Source: Lachnospiraceae bacterium (GTDB lineage: Bacteria; Bacillota; Clostridia; Lachnospirales; Lachnospiraceae). From it: DNA of 64,000 bases. Where the stretch lies: positions 62,001 to 126,000 of the forward strand of contig JAFSIQ010000010.1 in assembly GCA_017439675.1 (NCBI GenBank). Direction: 5' to 3'. The notes beneath the pieces are model-generated. The model worked only from the letters and a program-made list of their open reading frames with translations. It was not told the DNA's origin and did no database searches. This document shows positions 54,591 through 63,351 of the stretch, one piece after another (the stretch's first letter is position 1; each line of letters starts with the position of its first letter). The position numbers were made by a program, and so were the translations under genes.

Positions 54591-55760
54591 ATGAAGAAAC
54601 AGATAACACATAGATGGTTATTGTACGTAATAGGCGTACTTGCTTTTGCATTGTCTTGGGGTGACATTTCTTTTGCTACAACGAATAATGCGGATATGCC
54701 TGCCACAGCTACAGAGAATGTTTCTGTGGATGAAACACAGGATTCTACAGAAGTAGAAAATGATACTACTGTGGAAGGAGTTCAGGATGGTTCTACAGAT
54801 TCTGGGCAGAAAGATGGTTGGAATGACCAGCACAACATGTATTATGTGGATGGAAAACCGGTAGTTGGTGTATACAATATTGATGACAAGCTGTACCTCT
54901 TCAAAAACGACGGAACTCAATATAAGAAAAAGGGACTTAGACAGGTAGAAGGGAACTATTATTACCTGAATAAGGATTACTCCTTGAAAACTGGAGTTGT
55001 CAATGTTAAGGGGAAATGCTATTATTTTCAAAAGGTTAACGGCATTCGTTACGAGAAGAAAGGGATTCGAAAGGTAGACGGAAAGTATTATTGCTTTGCA
55101 TCAGATTATCGGTTAAAATCCGGTTGGAAGCGAAATGCCAAAGGTGCCAGATACTATTTTGATAAGAATACTTTGGCTGCCAAAGTTGGCTGGAAATATG
55201 TTGGACAATACAAGTATTATTTTAAGAAAAATGGACAATTGATGCAGGATGTAAGGAATCAATTAACTAAGAAGCAGAAGAAGGATTATTTGATTCGCGT
55301 AAATCGTACGGCTTGCTGTGTTACAATTTATGCCAAGGATGGAAAGAAGGGATATACCATTCCAGTGGTAGCATTTATATGTTCAACAGGAGGTCCTACT
55401 CCGACAGGAACCTTTAGTATTAAGAGCAGAATGCGTTGGCATACATTGTTTGGTCCTTGTTGGGGACAGTGGTGTGAGCATATAGTGGATAATATATTGT
55501 TCCATTCCGTACCGTATCTCAGACCGAATGATAATCGTTCCTTGGATGTGAAAGAGTACAATAAACTGGGAACGATGGCAAGTCATGGTTGCATCCGTTT
55601 GAAGGCAGGGGATGCAAAGTGGATATATGACAATTGTAAGACAGGAACAAAGGTGATTATCTATAATAATGATAAGAATCCAGGACCGTTTGATAAGCCA
55701 AAACTGAAGAAAATAAAGGCTAGTCATACATGGGATCCGACAGACCCGAACATAAAGTAA
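54591..55760 (+). CDS. L,D-transpeptidase (YkuD) with cell-wall-binding repeats
   Basis: The 389-residue protein starts at 54591 (GGAG upstream) with a signal peptide ending near ISFA. Residues about 75-225 hold aromatic repeats of the choline/cell-wall-binding type (GNYYYLNKDYSLKTGV, GKYYCFASDYRLKSGW). The C-terminal YkuD domain has LFHSVPYL and the catalytic ASHGCIRL. It forms 3-3 peptidoglycan cross-links or attaches proteins to the wall. It follows the GH5 gene by 16 bases. Confidence 0.92.
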   Translation: MKKQITHRWLLYVIGVLAFALSWGDISFATTNNADMPATATENVSVDETQDSTEVENDTTVEGVQDGSTDSGQKDGWNDQHNMYYVDGKPVVGVYNIDDKLYLFKNDGTQYKKKGLRQVEGNYYYLNKDYSLKTGVVNVKGKCYYFQKVNGIRYEKKGIRKVDGKYYCFASDYRLKSGWKRNAKGARYYFDKNTLAAKVGWKYVGQYKYYFKKNGQLMQDVRNQLTKKQKKDYLIRVNRTACCVTIYAKDGKKGYTIPVVAFICSTGGPTPTGTFSIKSRMRWHTLFGPCWGQWCEHIVDNILFHSVPYLRPNDNRSLDVKEYNKLGTMASHGCIRLKAGDAKWIYDNCKTGTKVIIYNNDKNPGPFDKPKLKKIKASHTWDPTDPNIK

Positions 55761-55798
55761 AAGAGTAGAGAAGTGTAAGCATAAAGGATGAGTGTAGA

Positions 55799-56698
55799 AT
55801 GAAATATGTAGTTTTTGCTATTTTAATAATACTGTTTTTATACATGATGGTTTGGTCCTTCAAGCTTTATTTTCATTTGAAGCGTCAGAAAAAGGTAAAG
55901 CGTATTCAGGAGCTTCGTGCCAAGGCGAAAGAGCCACAGCAGCATGTAGATGAGAACCGAGATTACTGGTTTAATGTAAAGGAGTTAGAAGGCTGTGAAG
56001 AGGGTGAGGAAGCGACAAAGTGTTACCACTATTTCAGTAGTGTTCAACAGGGTGTGAGAGAGCTTTTGGTGGAAATGTATGATTACGGAATTGTGCGAAC
56101 GGATGAGTTGACAGAGATTGCCTACGGACAAAGTTTTTTTGATAGTGTGGATTTGTCTTTTTTAAAGGATATGGAATCCACTACCGAAACGGTAGAAATG
56201 ACTAAGAAAGCTGTTGATGATACAGAGCCAAACAAGGAATCAGAAACCATGGAAAAGCCAGAGACTGTGCTAGATGATGTGATTCAGGTGGATGGTGTAG
56301 CGGGAGGCTTTTTCTCCAAACCAAAGCCGACTATTGTGGAGGCGGCTAAGGATTTGAAGGGGGATGACCCAGGAATTACAGACCTTCATGGTACTTTGTC
56401 AAAAGGTGTGGAGAATGTGCTTGCTGCGGTAGAAGCGGAAAAGCAAGAAGAAGAAAAGAAAAATGAGCCGATTTTGAAAAAGCAGGAGAAATCGGTGGAA
56501 GAGGCACGTAAGGCAAGAGAAGTAACATCAAATGCTGAGATTCGTAACAAGATTTATGAAAAGTGGATTGGATATGTAGACCATTTATATCAAATAATAG
56601 GAATTAACGCTAGTGAAGACACCAAAACAAAGATTCATAAAGCGTTAATAGAGTATGGATACAATGATGTGGATGTTCTGTTAGAGAGTCCAGAATAA
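55799..56698 (+). CDS. Membrane-anchored protein of unknown function
   Basis: This 299-residue protein has one N-terminal membrane helix (YVVFAILIILFLYMMVWSF) followed by a basic segment, so the rest is probably cytoplasmic. A conserved-looking domain sits at about 55-125 (RDYWFNVKELEGCEE). A long acidic, Lys/Glu-rich low-complexity region spans roughly 130-240, and a short helical domain ends the protein. I recognise no family. A terminator follows directly. A role in envelope organisation is only a contextual guess. Confidence 0.6.
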   Translation: MKYVVFAILIILFLYMMVWSFKLYFHLKRQKKVKRIQELRAKAKEPQQHVDENRDYWFNVKELEGCEEGEEATKCYHYFSSVQQGVRELLVEMYDYGIVRTDELTEIAYGQSFFDSVDLSFLKDMESTTETVEMTKKAVDDTEPNKESETMEKPETVLDDVIQVDGVAGGFFSKPKPTIVEAAKDLKGDDPGITDLHGTLSKGVENVLAAVEAEKQEEEKKNEPILKKQEKSVEEARKAREVTSNAEIRNKIYEKWIGYVDHLYQIIGINASEDTKTKIHKALIEYGYNDVDVLLESPE

Positions 56699-56704
56699 AG
56701 ATAG

Positions 56705-56732
56705 AAGGGGATGCGAATAACATCCCTTTTTC
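56705..56732 (+). terminator. Rho-independent terminator
   Basis: GGGATG pairs with CATCCC around a seven-base loop, followed by a run of five T and TCTTT. It lies about ten bases after the unknown membrane-anchored protein gene. Confidence 0.8.
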
Positions 56733-56852
56733 TTTCGCATATTAAAGATAGTAAGAAAAACCATGATCTGCAAGTATGTGTAATATGGAGAGAGAAAACA
56801 TATGTTGGCTTGCAGAGTGAACAATGGGAAGAAAGAGTAAGAGAGTTTGTAT

Positions 56853-57791
56853 ATGAAATTTTTTGTACCAAATATCAATGATATCAATCGAATAAGAGAG
56901 GCGCTGTCTCAAAATGAAAAACAAAACTGCGAAATGTCTCCAGCAAATACAGTGCTGTGGGCAAGAAGGTATAATACAGAAGTTGCCTTTTGGAATGGAG
57001 AGATTATATATCGTTCTCTATGGGAGGGAGAGAGGTATTCCTATTCTTGTAATTTGCTAAATGCTAAGAATCCTAAAGCGTTATTTGACCGGATTGTGAA
57101 GTTTGCAGTAGAAGAACCGCAGGAGTTTCAGATGCATTGTATGTCGGAAGAGGAATTTCAAATGATTGATCAGTGGTATCCAGGCGTGTATTCTTTTGAT
57201 TATCGGCGAATGGATAGCGACTATATCTATTTGAGGGAAAAGCTTGCAACCTTATCAGGGAAGAAACTTCATGGCAAAAGAAATCATATTCATCGTTTTG
57301 AAGAACGTTATCCGGATTGGTGTTATGAGCCAATTACAGCGAAAAATGAGGAAGATTGTGCAAGGATGGCAATGCGCTGGTGCTTCCTGAATTGTGCAGA
57401 TGAACAGGATAATTGGGAACACGATAAGATTGACGAATCTAAGTTGGTTGTGTATGCGGTTCGGCATAGAGAAGAGTTGGGCTTAACGGGTGGTTCAATC
57501 CGAGTGAATGGTGAGATTGTAGCGATTACCTTAGGGGAGCCACTTACTAAAGATACTTTTGTAATTCATTTTGAGAAAGCATTTTCAGAAATACAGGGAG
57601 CTTACCCAATGATAAATCGGGAATTTGTAAGGAATGAATTAGAGGCATATACTTATGTGAATAGAGAAGAGGATTTAGGGCAAGAGGGACTTCGTAAAGC
57701 AAAGCTTTCCTATCGCCCGGTTATGTTGCTGAATAAAGGTCTGATACGATTAAAGAGAAATGTTGAGGCAGAATTAAAGGGCGAAAAATAA
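56853..57791 (+). CDS. DUF2156/GNAT-fold protein (phosphatidylglycerol lysyltransferase-like C-terminal domain)
   Basis: The 312-residue soluble protein matches DUF2156: NTVLWARRYNTEVAFWNGEI early, then YIYLREKLATLSGKKLHGKR and HFEKAFSEIQGAYPMINREF, the double-GNAT pattern of MprF and Fem-like aminoacyl transferases. No membrane helices are present, unlike full-length MprF. It may use an aminoacyl-tRNA or an acyl-CoA donor; substrate unknown. The ATG at 56853 is chosen over a TTG six bases earlier. Confidence 0.8.
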   Translation: MKFFVPNINDINRIREALSQNEKQNCEMSPANTVLWARRYNTEVAFWNGEIIYRSLWEGERYSYSCNLLNAKNPKALFDRIVKFAVEEPQEFQMHCMSEEEFQMIDQWYPGVYSFDYRRMDSDYIYLREKLATLSGKKLHGKRNHIHRFEERYPDWCYEPITAKNEEDCARMAMRWCFLNCADEQDNWEHDKIDESKLVVYAVRHREELGLTGGSIRVNGEIVAITLGEPLTKDTFVIHFEKAFSEIQGAYPMINREFVRNELEAYTYVNREEDLGQEGLRKAKLSYRPVMLLNKGLIRLKRNVEAELKGEK

Positions 57792-57875
57792 TGTCAAAAA
57801 AGAAGGAAGAGAACTGGAATAGGTAAGTCTCTCTTATTTAGAAATCTCAACTAGTAAAATAATATGGATAATTGA

Positions 57876-57911
57876 GGAACAGGAGAAGACAGTTACGTCT
57901 CCTCCTGTTCC
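57876..57911 (-). terminator. Hairpin overlapping the end of the ABC permease gene
   Basis: Arms 57876-57890 and 57897-57911 pair in 14 of 15 positions around a six-base loop. The loop holds the permease stop codon (57893-57895, minus strand). No strong T run follows on either strand. Confidence 0.5.
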
Positions 57912-59560
57912 TGTATATTGCGAACGCCGGATTTCAGAGTGATGGATAATACGGTGATATTCGCAACGGCTAATATGATAATCAATATTAATGCAGTGGA
58001 TGCAATGGATATCTTTGTATTGCAAAACAGGAAGAATCCACCCAAACAGATAACCACAGTAAATGCAATGGAAATTGCCATGGAGAAAAAGGTATTGTAA
58101 TTTTCTCGTAGTGCACTCATTTCGTCATCCCATATGAGCTTTGGCTGGATGGAATCAATGTAGATTCCCATGTAGGAAACAAAGCTGATTGACATAAGTG
58201 ATAGCAGAGTATACATCGCAATATGTATGATTGGCATGTGCAAAATGATACAGGCCGGTATTAGAAATACCAACACACCGGCTGCTGGGAACAGAATTCC
58301 CACAAAAGCCTTCATGTTCCACTGCGTCCAGTAGGATACTGGAATGTATTTCATAAAAGAAAAATGCTTGCCTTCTCTGGAAATAGCGTTAGAGCTTAAG
58401 CTGCTAATGGCTGCTACAATAACGGAAACGCCTACGGAAATCAGAAGGAAAAACAGTTGAAGCTTCATATCTTTGTCGGCGTATAACTGACGTAATTGGA
58501 CGATGTCAAAGTCAAATTGTTGAATTTTAAGCATGGCATATACAAACAGTGGCCATATAAAGTTAACAGCAATGCAGTTTGTAAAGAACACAGGTGTACG
58601 AGTTAGGATTCGAACTTCCTTTAGGAAGTAGGAAACTCTCGGTTTGCGTTGTTTGCAAGATTTCAATAGCTTATCCAGGTCAGTTGTTTTTTTGCTAGAG
58701 TTGGCGGAGGTTAGTCCGATTACACCTCTAAAATACAAAAGCTCGGATAATCCAATCATAATGGCAACTGCAATCGCATTTATTGCAATATATGCCAAAA
58801 GTGCAAGGAGGCTACCTTGTGTAAATGCTTCAACAAATAAAGTGACATTCGGGAATACATAATTCATTACATTGAGGAATTGTTGGTCGCCGGATGCCAA
58901 GGTTTCCACATAGTTGTCAATATCCATATTCTGTAGAAATCCGATGGAACCCACCAAGGCAGTTATCATAATGAACATTAAAGCAACAGAAAGTCGCTGT
59001 ATCAAATCCTTGTTTCGGATGATTTTTGTAAACGCCATTAACAACATGCTGGCAATGGCGCAGTATACCAAGGGAATGATTGGTAAAGTAATGACGCCGA
59101 TGATGGATATAATCCAATGAAAGATACCCATCCCAGTGGCAATGCCGTATCCTACAATGCAGGCAATTACTAAGAAAAATTGCATAAAGTTTTCATTTAT
59201 AAATGCTGCTGTAAACTTAGAGGCAATAATCTGATATGCTTTCAGTGGCCAAGGTAACAGATATTCAATGTCATTGGAGAAATAGAATTCATTAAAGATG
59301 ACATTGATACCGAATATCAGGGTGAACAGACAAATGATGTGGAACATAAGCTGGATTCCCAAGGACTCGCATCCTACTGGAATCAAGGTTTGTGTCATGA
59401 GATTCACCAAAACGCCCATGGCAATGGTCACTGGAAGTAACACACCGAATACACCGAATAGAGAAAGGATGGTAATCATAACCTTTCTGCGCTTGTCCTG
59501 AGGTTCACTCATGCTGATGGCAGCAATAAATGTTTTTGTGAGAGTAAGATATCTATTCAT
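57893..59560 (-). CDS. ABC exporter permease (ABC-2 type, EcsB-like)
   Basis: The 555-residue protein has about twelve membrane helices in two groups. An interior block (SSLSSNAISREGKHFSFMKYIPVS) is characteristic of large putative ABC exporter permeases in Firmicutes. Its start overlaps the end of the ATPase gene by eight bases, so the two are coupled. Substrate is unknown. The operon begins with a lytic transglycosylase gene. Confidence 0.82.
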   Translation of the reverse strand: MNRYLTLTKTFIAAISMSEPQDKRRKVMITILSLFGVFGVLLPVTIAMGVLVNLMTQTLIPVGCESLGIQLMFHIICLFTLIFGINVIFNEFYFSNDIEYLLPWPLKAYQIIASKFTAAFINENFMQFFLVIACIVGYGIATGMGIFHWIISIIGVITLPIIPLVYCAIASMLLMAFTKIIRNKDLIQRLSVALMFIMITALVGSIGFLQNMDIDNYVETLASGDQQFLNVMNYVFPNVTLFVEAFTQGSLLALLAYIAINAIAVAIMIGLSELLYFRGVIGLTSANSSKKTTDLDKLLKSCKQRKPRVSYFLKEVRILTRTPVFFTNCIAVNFIWPLFVYAMLKIQQFDFDIVQLRQLYADKDMKLQLFFLLISVGVSVIVAAISSLSSNAISREGKHFSFMKYIPVSYWTQWNMKAFVGILFPAAGVLVFLIPACIILHMPIIHIAMYTLLSLMSISFVSYMGIYIDSIQPKLIWDDEMSALRENYNTFFSMAISIAFTVVICLGGFFLFCNTKISIASTALILIIILAVANITVLSITLKSGVRNIQEQEET

Positions 59561-60275
59561 GGGCAGTCATCTCCAAAAAGATTTTCTCAAGATCCATATC
59601 TGGATACTTGGCAGTTAGTTCATCTAATGTTCCATAGAACAGAGATTTGCCGTGGTTGATGATAATAACCTTGTCACAAAGCTTCTCCGCAACCTCTAAC
59701 ACATGGGTGGAGAATAGTACGGAGTTACCTGCATCTGCATGCTCTCGCATCATCTGTTTCAATGCATAGGCTGACTTTGGGTCTAATCCAGTTAAAGGCT
59801 CGTCTAAAATCCATACCGCCGGGTCGTGTACCAAAGCCGCAGCAACCATCATTTTCTGTCGCATACCATGGGAGTAGCTTTGCATTGGTTTGTCCAACAC
59901 CTCTGCTAAATCAAATCGTGTGGCAAAGGTTTTGATTCGTTCCTTTCGCGTTTCTGTTGGAACCTTATAAATGTCAGAAATCAAATTCATAAATTCAATA
60001 CCCTTTAGACGAAGAAACATGTCGGGGCTATCTGCAATGTAGCCGATTTCCTGCTTTGCCTTTAGCGGTTCCTTTTGCATGTCATAATCATTGATGAAAA
60101 CGTTACCAGAATCTGGCTTTAAGATTCCCGTCATCATCTTGAGTGTGGTAGTCTTACCGGCACCATTTGGTCCAATAAAACCAACAATCTCGCCATCATT
60201 TACGGTAAGATTTAGGTTGTCAACAGCGCGTACTGCACTGTTGTAGGTTTTAGTGACATTTTCAATTTGAATCAT
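59553..60275 (-). CDS. ABC transporter ATP-binding protein
   Basis: The 240-residue ATPase has Walker A GPNGAGKTT, signature SYSHGMRQKM (the common ABC-2 variant of LSGGQ), Walker B VWILDEPLTGLDP and the switch His in STHVLE. The start is the ATG at 60275 with AAGGAG upstream; an upstream start in the same frame would run into that site. It pairs with the downstream permease. Confidence 0.95.
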   Translation of the reverse strand: MIQIENVTKTYNSAVRAVDNLNLTVNDGEIVGFIGPNGAGKTTTLKMMTGILKPDSGNVFINDYDMQKEPLKAKQEIGYIADSPDMFLRLKGIEFMNLISDIYKVPTETRKERIKTFATRFDLAEVLDKPMQSYSHGMRQKMMVAAALVHDPAVWILDEPLTGLDPKSAYALKQMMREHADAGNSVLFSTHVLEVAEKLCDKVIIINHGKSLFYGTLDELTAKYPDMDLEKIFLEMTAHE

Positions 60276-60292
60276 AAGTGCTCCTTTCAACT

Positions 60293-61030
60293 TTATAAAT
60301 TCATTTTAGTAGGGTTGGTGACATCGCTGGCAGCTACAGCATAGATTGTAGTGATGTCTGGCTGTGTTCCAGAAAGACTAGAATCTGCCACTGCGGTCAC
60401 ATAGGTTGCATCTGTATCTGACTGGTTGTTATTTGTAGTAGCATTGTCAGGAATGGAAATGCTACCCTGCCCGTAATAGTGTAATACGCTTTTTACATAA
60501 TTCTGTGTCTCCTCAAATGGAGGAATGCCACCGTACTTGTCCACGTTACCAGGACCTGCATTGTAGGCCGCTAGTGCCAGAGAAATACTTCCATTATATT
60601 TCTTCATCATTTGAGAAAGGTATTTGGCTCCGCCCATGATATTGTCCTCTGCATCATAAGCATTGGTTACTCCTAAATACTTGGCAGTATCTGGCATCAA
60701 CTGCATAACGCCCATAGCTCCAGCGGAGGATGTGGCATTTGGATTGAAATTAGATTCTTGCTTTGCAACAGCCTTTAACAAGTTTACGTCCATTCCGTAT
60801 TTGGCAGCAGCACGTACAAAAATATCATTGAGTTCGGTTGGTGCGGTTACAGTTTCTGTGGAAGGAACTGCCGAAGCCGTTTCGGTTTCGTTGGCACTTG
60901 CCGGCTGTGCATATATCGTGATTCCTGCCTGCAACATACTGTCAAAGCTGGTATTCGTTGTCAATCCTGATGAAGTTCCCTGATAATATGTACTTTCATC
61001 CACATATCCTAGTCCATTTATGTATATCAT
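60293..61030 (-). CDS. Lytic transglycosylase (SLT domain)
   Basis: The 245-residue protein has a Slt-type domain at about 70-195: [20 protein letters not shown] (catalytic Glu), [18 protein letters not shown] and [19 protein letters not shown]. The N-terminal 65 residues are low-complexity Ser/Thr-rich and no classical signal peptide is visible. Export by another route or an unusual leader is therefore implied. It is the first gene of the minus-strand operon with the ABC exporter, whose ATPase starts 17 bases after its stop. The enzyme cleaves peptidoglycan glycan strands. Confidence 0.9.
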   Translation of the reverse strand: MIYINGLGYVDESTYYQGTSSGLTTNTSFDSMLQAGITIYAQPASANETETASAVPSTETVTAPTELNDIFVRAAAKYGMDVNLLKAVAKQESNFNPNATSSAGAMGVMQLMPDTAKYLGVTNAYDAEDNIMGGAKYLSQMMKKYNGSISLALAAYNAGPGNVDKYGGIPPFEETQNYVKSVLHYYGQGSISIPDNATTNNNQSDTDATYVTAVADSSLSGTQPDITTIYAVAASDVTNPTKMNL

Positions 61031-61123
61031 AGATTACTCCTATTCTTCTCTTTAGAAAAAATTCATGTCAAATATCCACTATCTTTAATCATACTACAAA
61101 AGGCGACAAATTTAAATGATAAG

Positions 61124-61153
61124 TTGCGGTATTTATCCCTCTTTTGCTATAAT
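61124..61153 (+). promoter_or_regulatory. Promoter with extended -10 for the carboxyltransferase gene
   Basis: TTGCGG (61124-61129), an 18-base spacer and TGC-TATAAT (-10 at 61148-61153). Transcription would begin near 61160, just before the inverted-repeat element. Confidence 0.55.
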
Positions 61154-61164
61154 ATTTGTAAATA

Positions 61165-61386
61165 GTTGCGAAAGGTATACTTTGTGCAATGAACTTTATG
61201 TAATGAGCGTCGTGCAAGAAAACAAACCGTCGCAGGCACGTTCGCACTACTCCGAGTGCGTAGAGGTACTAAGTTCGGCAATACTTGCCTCACTAAGTAC
61301 CGACGGACTCAGATGTACCTGCTTACGGTGGTTGTTTACTTTACACGACGTAGTTTACGCTTAACACAAAGTATACCTTTCGCAAC
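61165..61386. repeat. Structured inverted-repeat element, copy 2
   Basis: Bases 61165-61186 are the perfect inverse of 61365-61386 (22 bp). The core 61223-61334 matches, in opposite orientation, the core of the element at 31381-31581. Inside the core, a hairpin CGCAC/GTGCG here corresponds to CGCTAC/GTAGCG in copy 1, so pairing is kept while bases differ. The outer arms of the two copies are unrelated in sequence. Confidence 0.8.
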
Positions 61387-61412
61387 ATTACAGATGGGAA
61401 AGGATATTTGAC

Positions 61413-62906
61413 ATGTACTTAGATAAGGTGAATCCGTACAGTGTTACGAAGCAACATAAGAGGGACAAATTACATATTTTGGAGAGAGTGAGACTCTTGT
61501 TTGATAAAGGGAGTTTTCAAGAGTATTACCCGGAGGATGAGAAAGGACTAAATGTTACCGCTGGCTATGATGGTGTGATTACCGGCTATGGTAACATTTA
61601 TGGTCAGAGGGTATATTTTTATGGACAGGATTTTACCTGTATGGGTGGAACCTTTGGATATCATCATAGCCAACAGATTATTGCAATCATTAAGGAAGCC
61701 ATGCAAGCAAAGAAACCGATTATTGGGCTTTATGATGGTGGTGGTGCCAGAATTCAGGAGGGAGCAGCCTCCGTTGCAGGATGTGGCGAATTGTTTCGCA
61801 TGAATGCATTGGCATCAGGCTATATTCCACAGATATCTATTGTGGCAGGCACTTGTGCCGGTGGTGCAGTATATTCTCCAGGACTTACAGATTTTGTGTT
61901 CACCATTGACCGGATTAGCAACCTGTTTGTAACGGGAGCAAAGGTGATTAATGAGGTGCAGGGGACGGACTATCTCATTGAGGAATTAGGTAGTGCAGAC
62001 ATTCACTCTAAGATAAGCGGTGTGGCACATTTTCATATGCAGGATGAGCGGAGCTGTTATCAAGAAGTGAGACGTTTAGTGGATATGTTACCGCCTTGCT
62101 ACAGCAAAGAGCGAATGTTTCGTACAGATGCATACCATCAGAAGGATATTTCAGATATTACTAGGTTACTGCCTACGGATGTGGAAGAAGCCTATGATGT
62201 TATGCCTGTCATAGAAGAAATTTTGGATGATGATACATTTTTAGAGGTGCATAGCGAGTTCGCCCAGAATATGGTTGTTGGTTTTGGAAAGCTTGGTGGA
62301 ATTACAGTTGGTGTAGTTGCAAACCAAACCTTACATAAGGGAGGTTCCATTGATGTGGATGCATCGGATAAAGCTGCAAGATTCGTACAATACTGTGATT
62401 GTTATAATATTCCAATTATCACGCTAGCAGACTCCACTGGATTTGTCATGGAGGCGGAACAGGAACACAAGGGGTTGATTCGTCATGGTGCCAAAATGAT
62501 ACAGGCATATGCTGGTGCAAGCACAATCCGTCTTACTGTGATTTTGCGAAGAGCCTATGGAGGACCATATATTTTTATGGGTTGCAAACAGTTGGGGGCG
62601 GATAAGCATTATGTATGGCCGAAGGCAGAGGTTGCTGTGATGAGAGCCGAAGGAGCAGTTGCAGTTATCTGTAATAGTCAGCTTTCCCAGTTGGAAGGTG
62701 TGGAAAAAGAAGATTATCTGAAAGAGCAGTTAGCTCAGTATCGGGAACACTATATGAACAGTGACTTGGTGTTGAAGCGACATTTTGTGGATGCAGAGAT
62801 TAAACCGCATAGTACAAGAGAGGTTTTGTATCAGGATTTGATTCGAATGGCAGGAAAACAGGAAAGTGTATTGGTGGAAAAGAAACATGCCAATGCACCA
62901 ATGTGA
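61413..62906 (+). CDS. Acyl-CoA carboxyltransferase (propionyl/methylmalonyl-CoA carboxylase beta type)
   Basis: The 497-residue protein has both halves of the carboxyltransferase (crotonase-like) fold: GLYDGGGARIQEGAASVAGCG and VAGTCAGGAVYSPGLTD in the first, LADSTGFVMEAEQEHKGL and RRAYGGPYIFMGCKQLGAD in the second. These are the CoA-binding glycine-rich loops. It transfers a carboxyl group between biotin and an acyl-CoA, in a carboxylase or in a decarboxylating sodium pump. No biotin carrier or pump subunit is next to it, so the partner must be elsewhere. GGGAAAGGA lies before the ATG. Confidence 0.92.
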   Translation: MYLDKVNPYSVTKQHKRDKLHILERVRLLFDKGSFQEYYPEDEKGLNVTAGYDGVITGYGNIYGQRVYFYGQDFTCMGGTFGYHHSQQIIAIIKEAMQAKKPIIGLYDGGGARIQEGAASVAGCGELFRMNALASGYIPQISIVAGTCAGGAVYSPGLTDFVFTIDRISNLFVTGAKVINEVQGTDYLIEELGSADIHSKISGVAHFHMQDERSCYQEVRRLVDMLPPCYSKERMFRTDAYHQKDISDITRLLPTDVEEAYDVMPVIEEILDDDTFLEVHSEFAQNMVVGFGKLGGITVGVVANQTLHKGGSIDVDASDKAARFVQYCDCYNIPIITLADSTGFVMEAEQEHKGLIRHGAKMIQAYAGASTIRLTVILRRAYGGPYIFMGCKQLGADKHYVWPKAEVAVMRAEGAVAVICNSQLSQLEGVEKEDYLKEQLAQYREHYMNSDLVLKRHFVDAEIKPHSTREVLYQDLIRMAGKQESVLVEKKHANAPM

Positions 62907-62966
62907 TTTTTAATATAAACTTACTTGAGAATATCTGTTTGATAGACTTCATAACAAAAAGGAGTA

Positions 62967-62990
62967 AAGGGGAACCATAGGGCTCCCCTT
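62967..62990. terminator. Hairpin between converging genes
   Basis: AAGGGGA pairs with TCCCCTT (with further partial pairing inside). It lies between the carboxyltransferase gene and the converging miniprotein gene and could serve both. Confidence 0.6.
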
Positions 62991-63018
62991 AATCAGCTAT
63001 TGATGTGATACTAAGGAA

Positions 63019-63255
63019 TTAGCATCCACATCCACAACCGCATCCACTTCTTTCGCAACCATCGTTGTTACCGCAGCAGCAGAAGAGAAGGATTAAGATG
63101 ATAATCCATGAGCAAGAGCCGTTACCACAGCCGTTATTGCCGCCAAATAGACCGCTTCCGCAACCGTTGTCATTGCCACCGCAGCAGCAGAGAAGAAGTA
63201 AGATGATAATTAAGCAAGAGCAATCGCCGTTGCCATTAGATGTTAAACCACACAT
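63019..63255 (-). CDS. Cys/Gly-rich small protein
   Basis: The 78-residue protein has two near-repeated units: a hydrophobic Ile/Leu stretch followed by a Cys cluster (CLIIILLLLCCCGGN and SWIIILILLFCCCGNN), separated by a GNNGCGNG linker. It ends in alternating Gly-Cys. GGAGG lies eight bases before the ATG. Similar high-cysteine miniproteins occur in Clostridia, without known function. A role in spore, metal or membrane association is speculation. Confidence 0.75.
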   Translation of the reverse strand: MCGLTSNGNGDCSCLIIILLLLCCCGGNDNGCGSGLFGGNNGCGNGSCSWIIILILLFCCCGNNDGCERSGCGCGCGC

Positions 63256-63351
63256 AGGAGTTCCTCCAAATAATCTTTACACTCATATACTATTCAGGTA
63301 TGGAGAAAGTGTGACAATGTGTCTGAAAATTTTTTTAGGAGCAGATGAAAT

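Larger units (their letters stand above)
61031..61412. other. Divergent intergenic region with promoter and structured repeat
   Basis: This 382-base gap between the minus-strand transglycosylase gene and the plus-strand carboxyltransferase gene holds a plus-strand promoter (61124-61153) and the 222-base inverted-repeat element (61165-61386). No ORF with a ribosome site is apparent. A minus-strand promoter is expected near 61060-61110 but is not clear. Confidence 0.7.
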
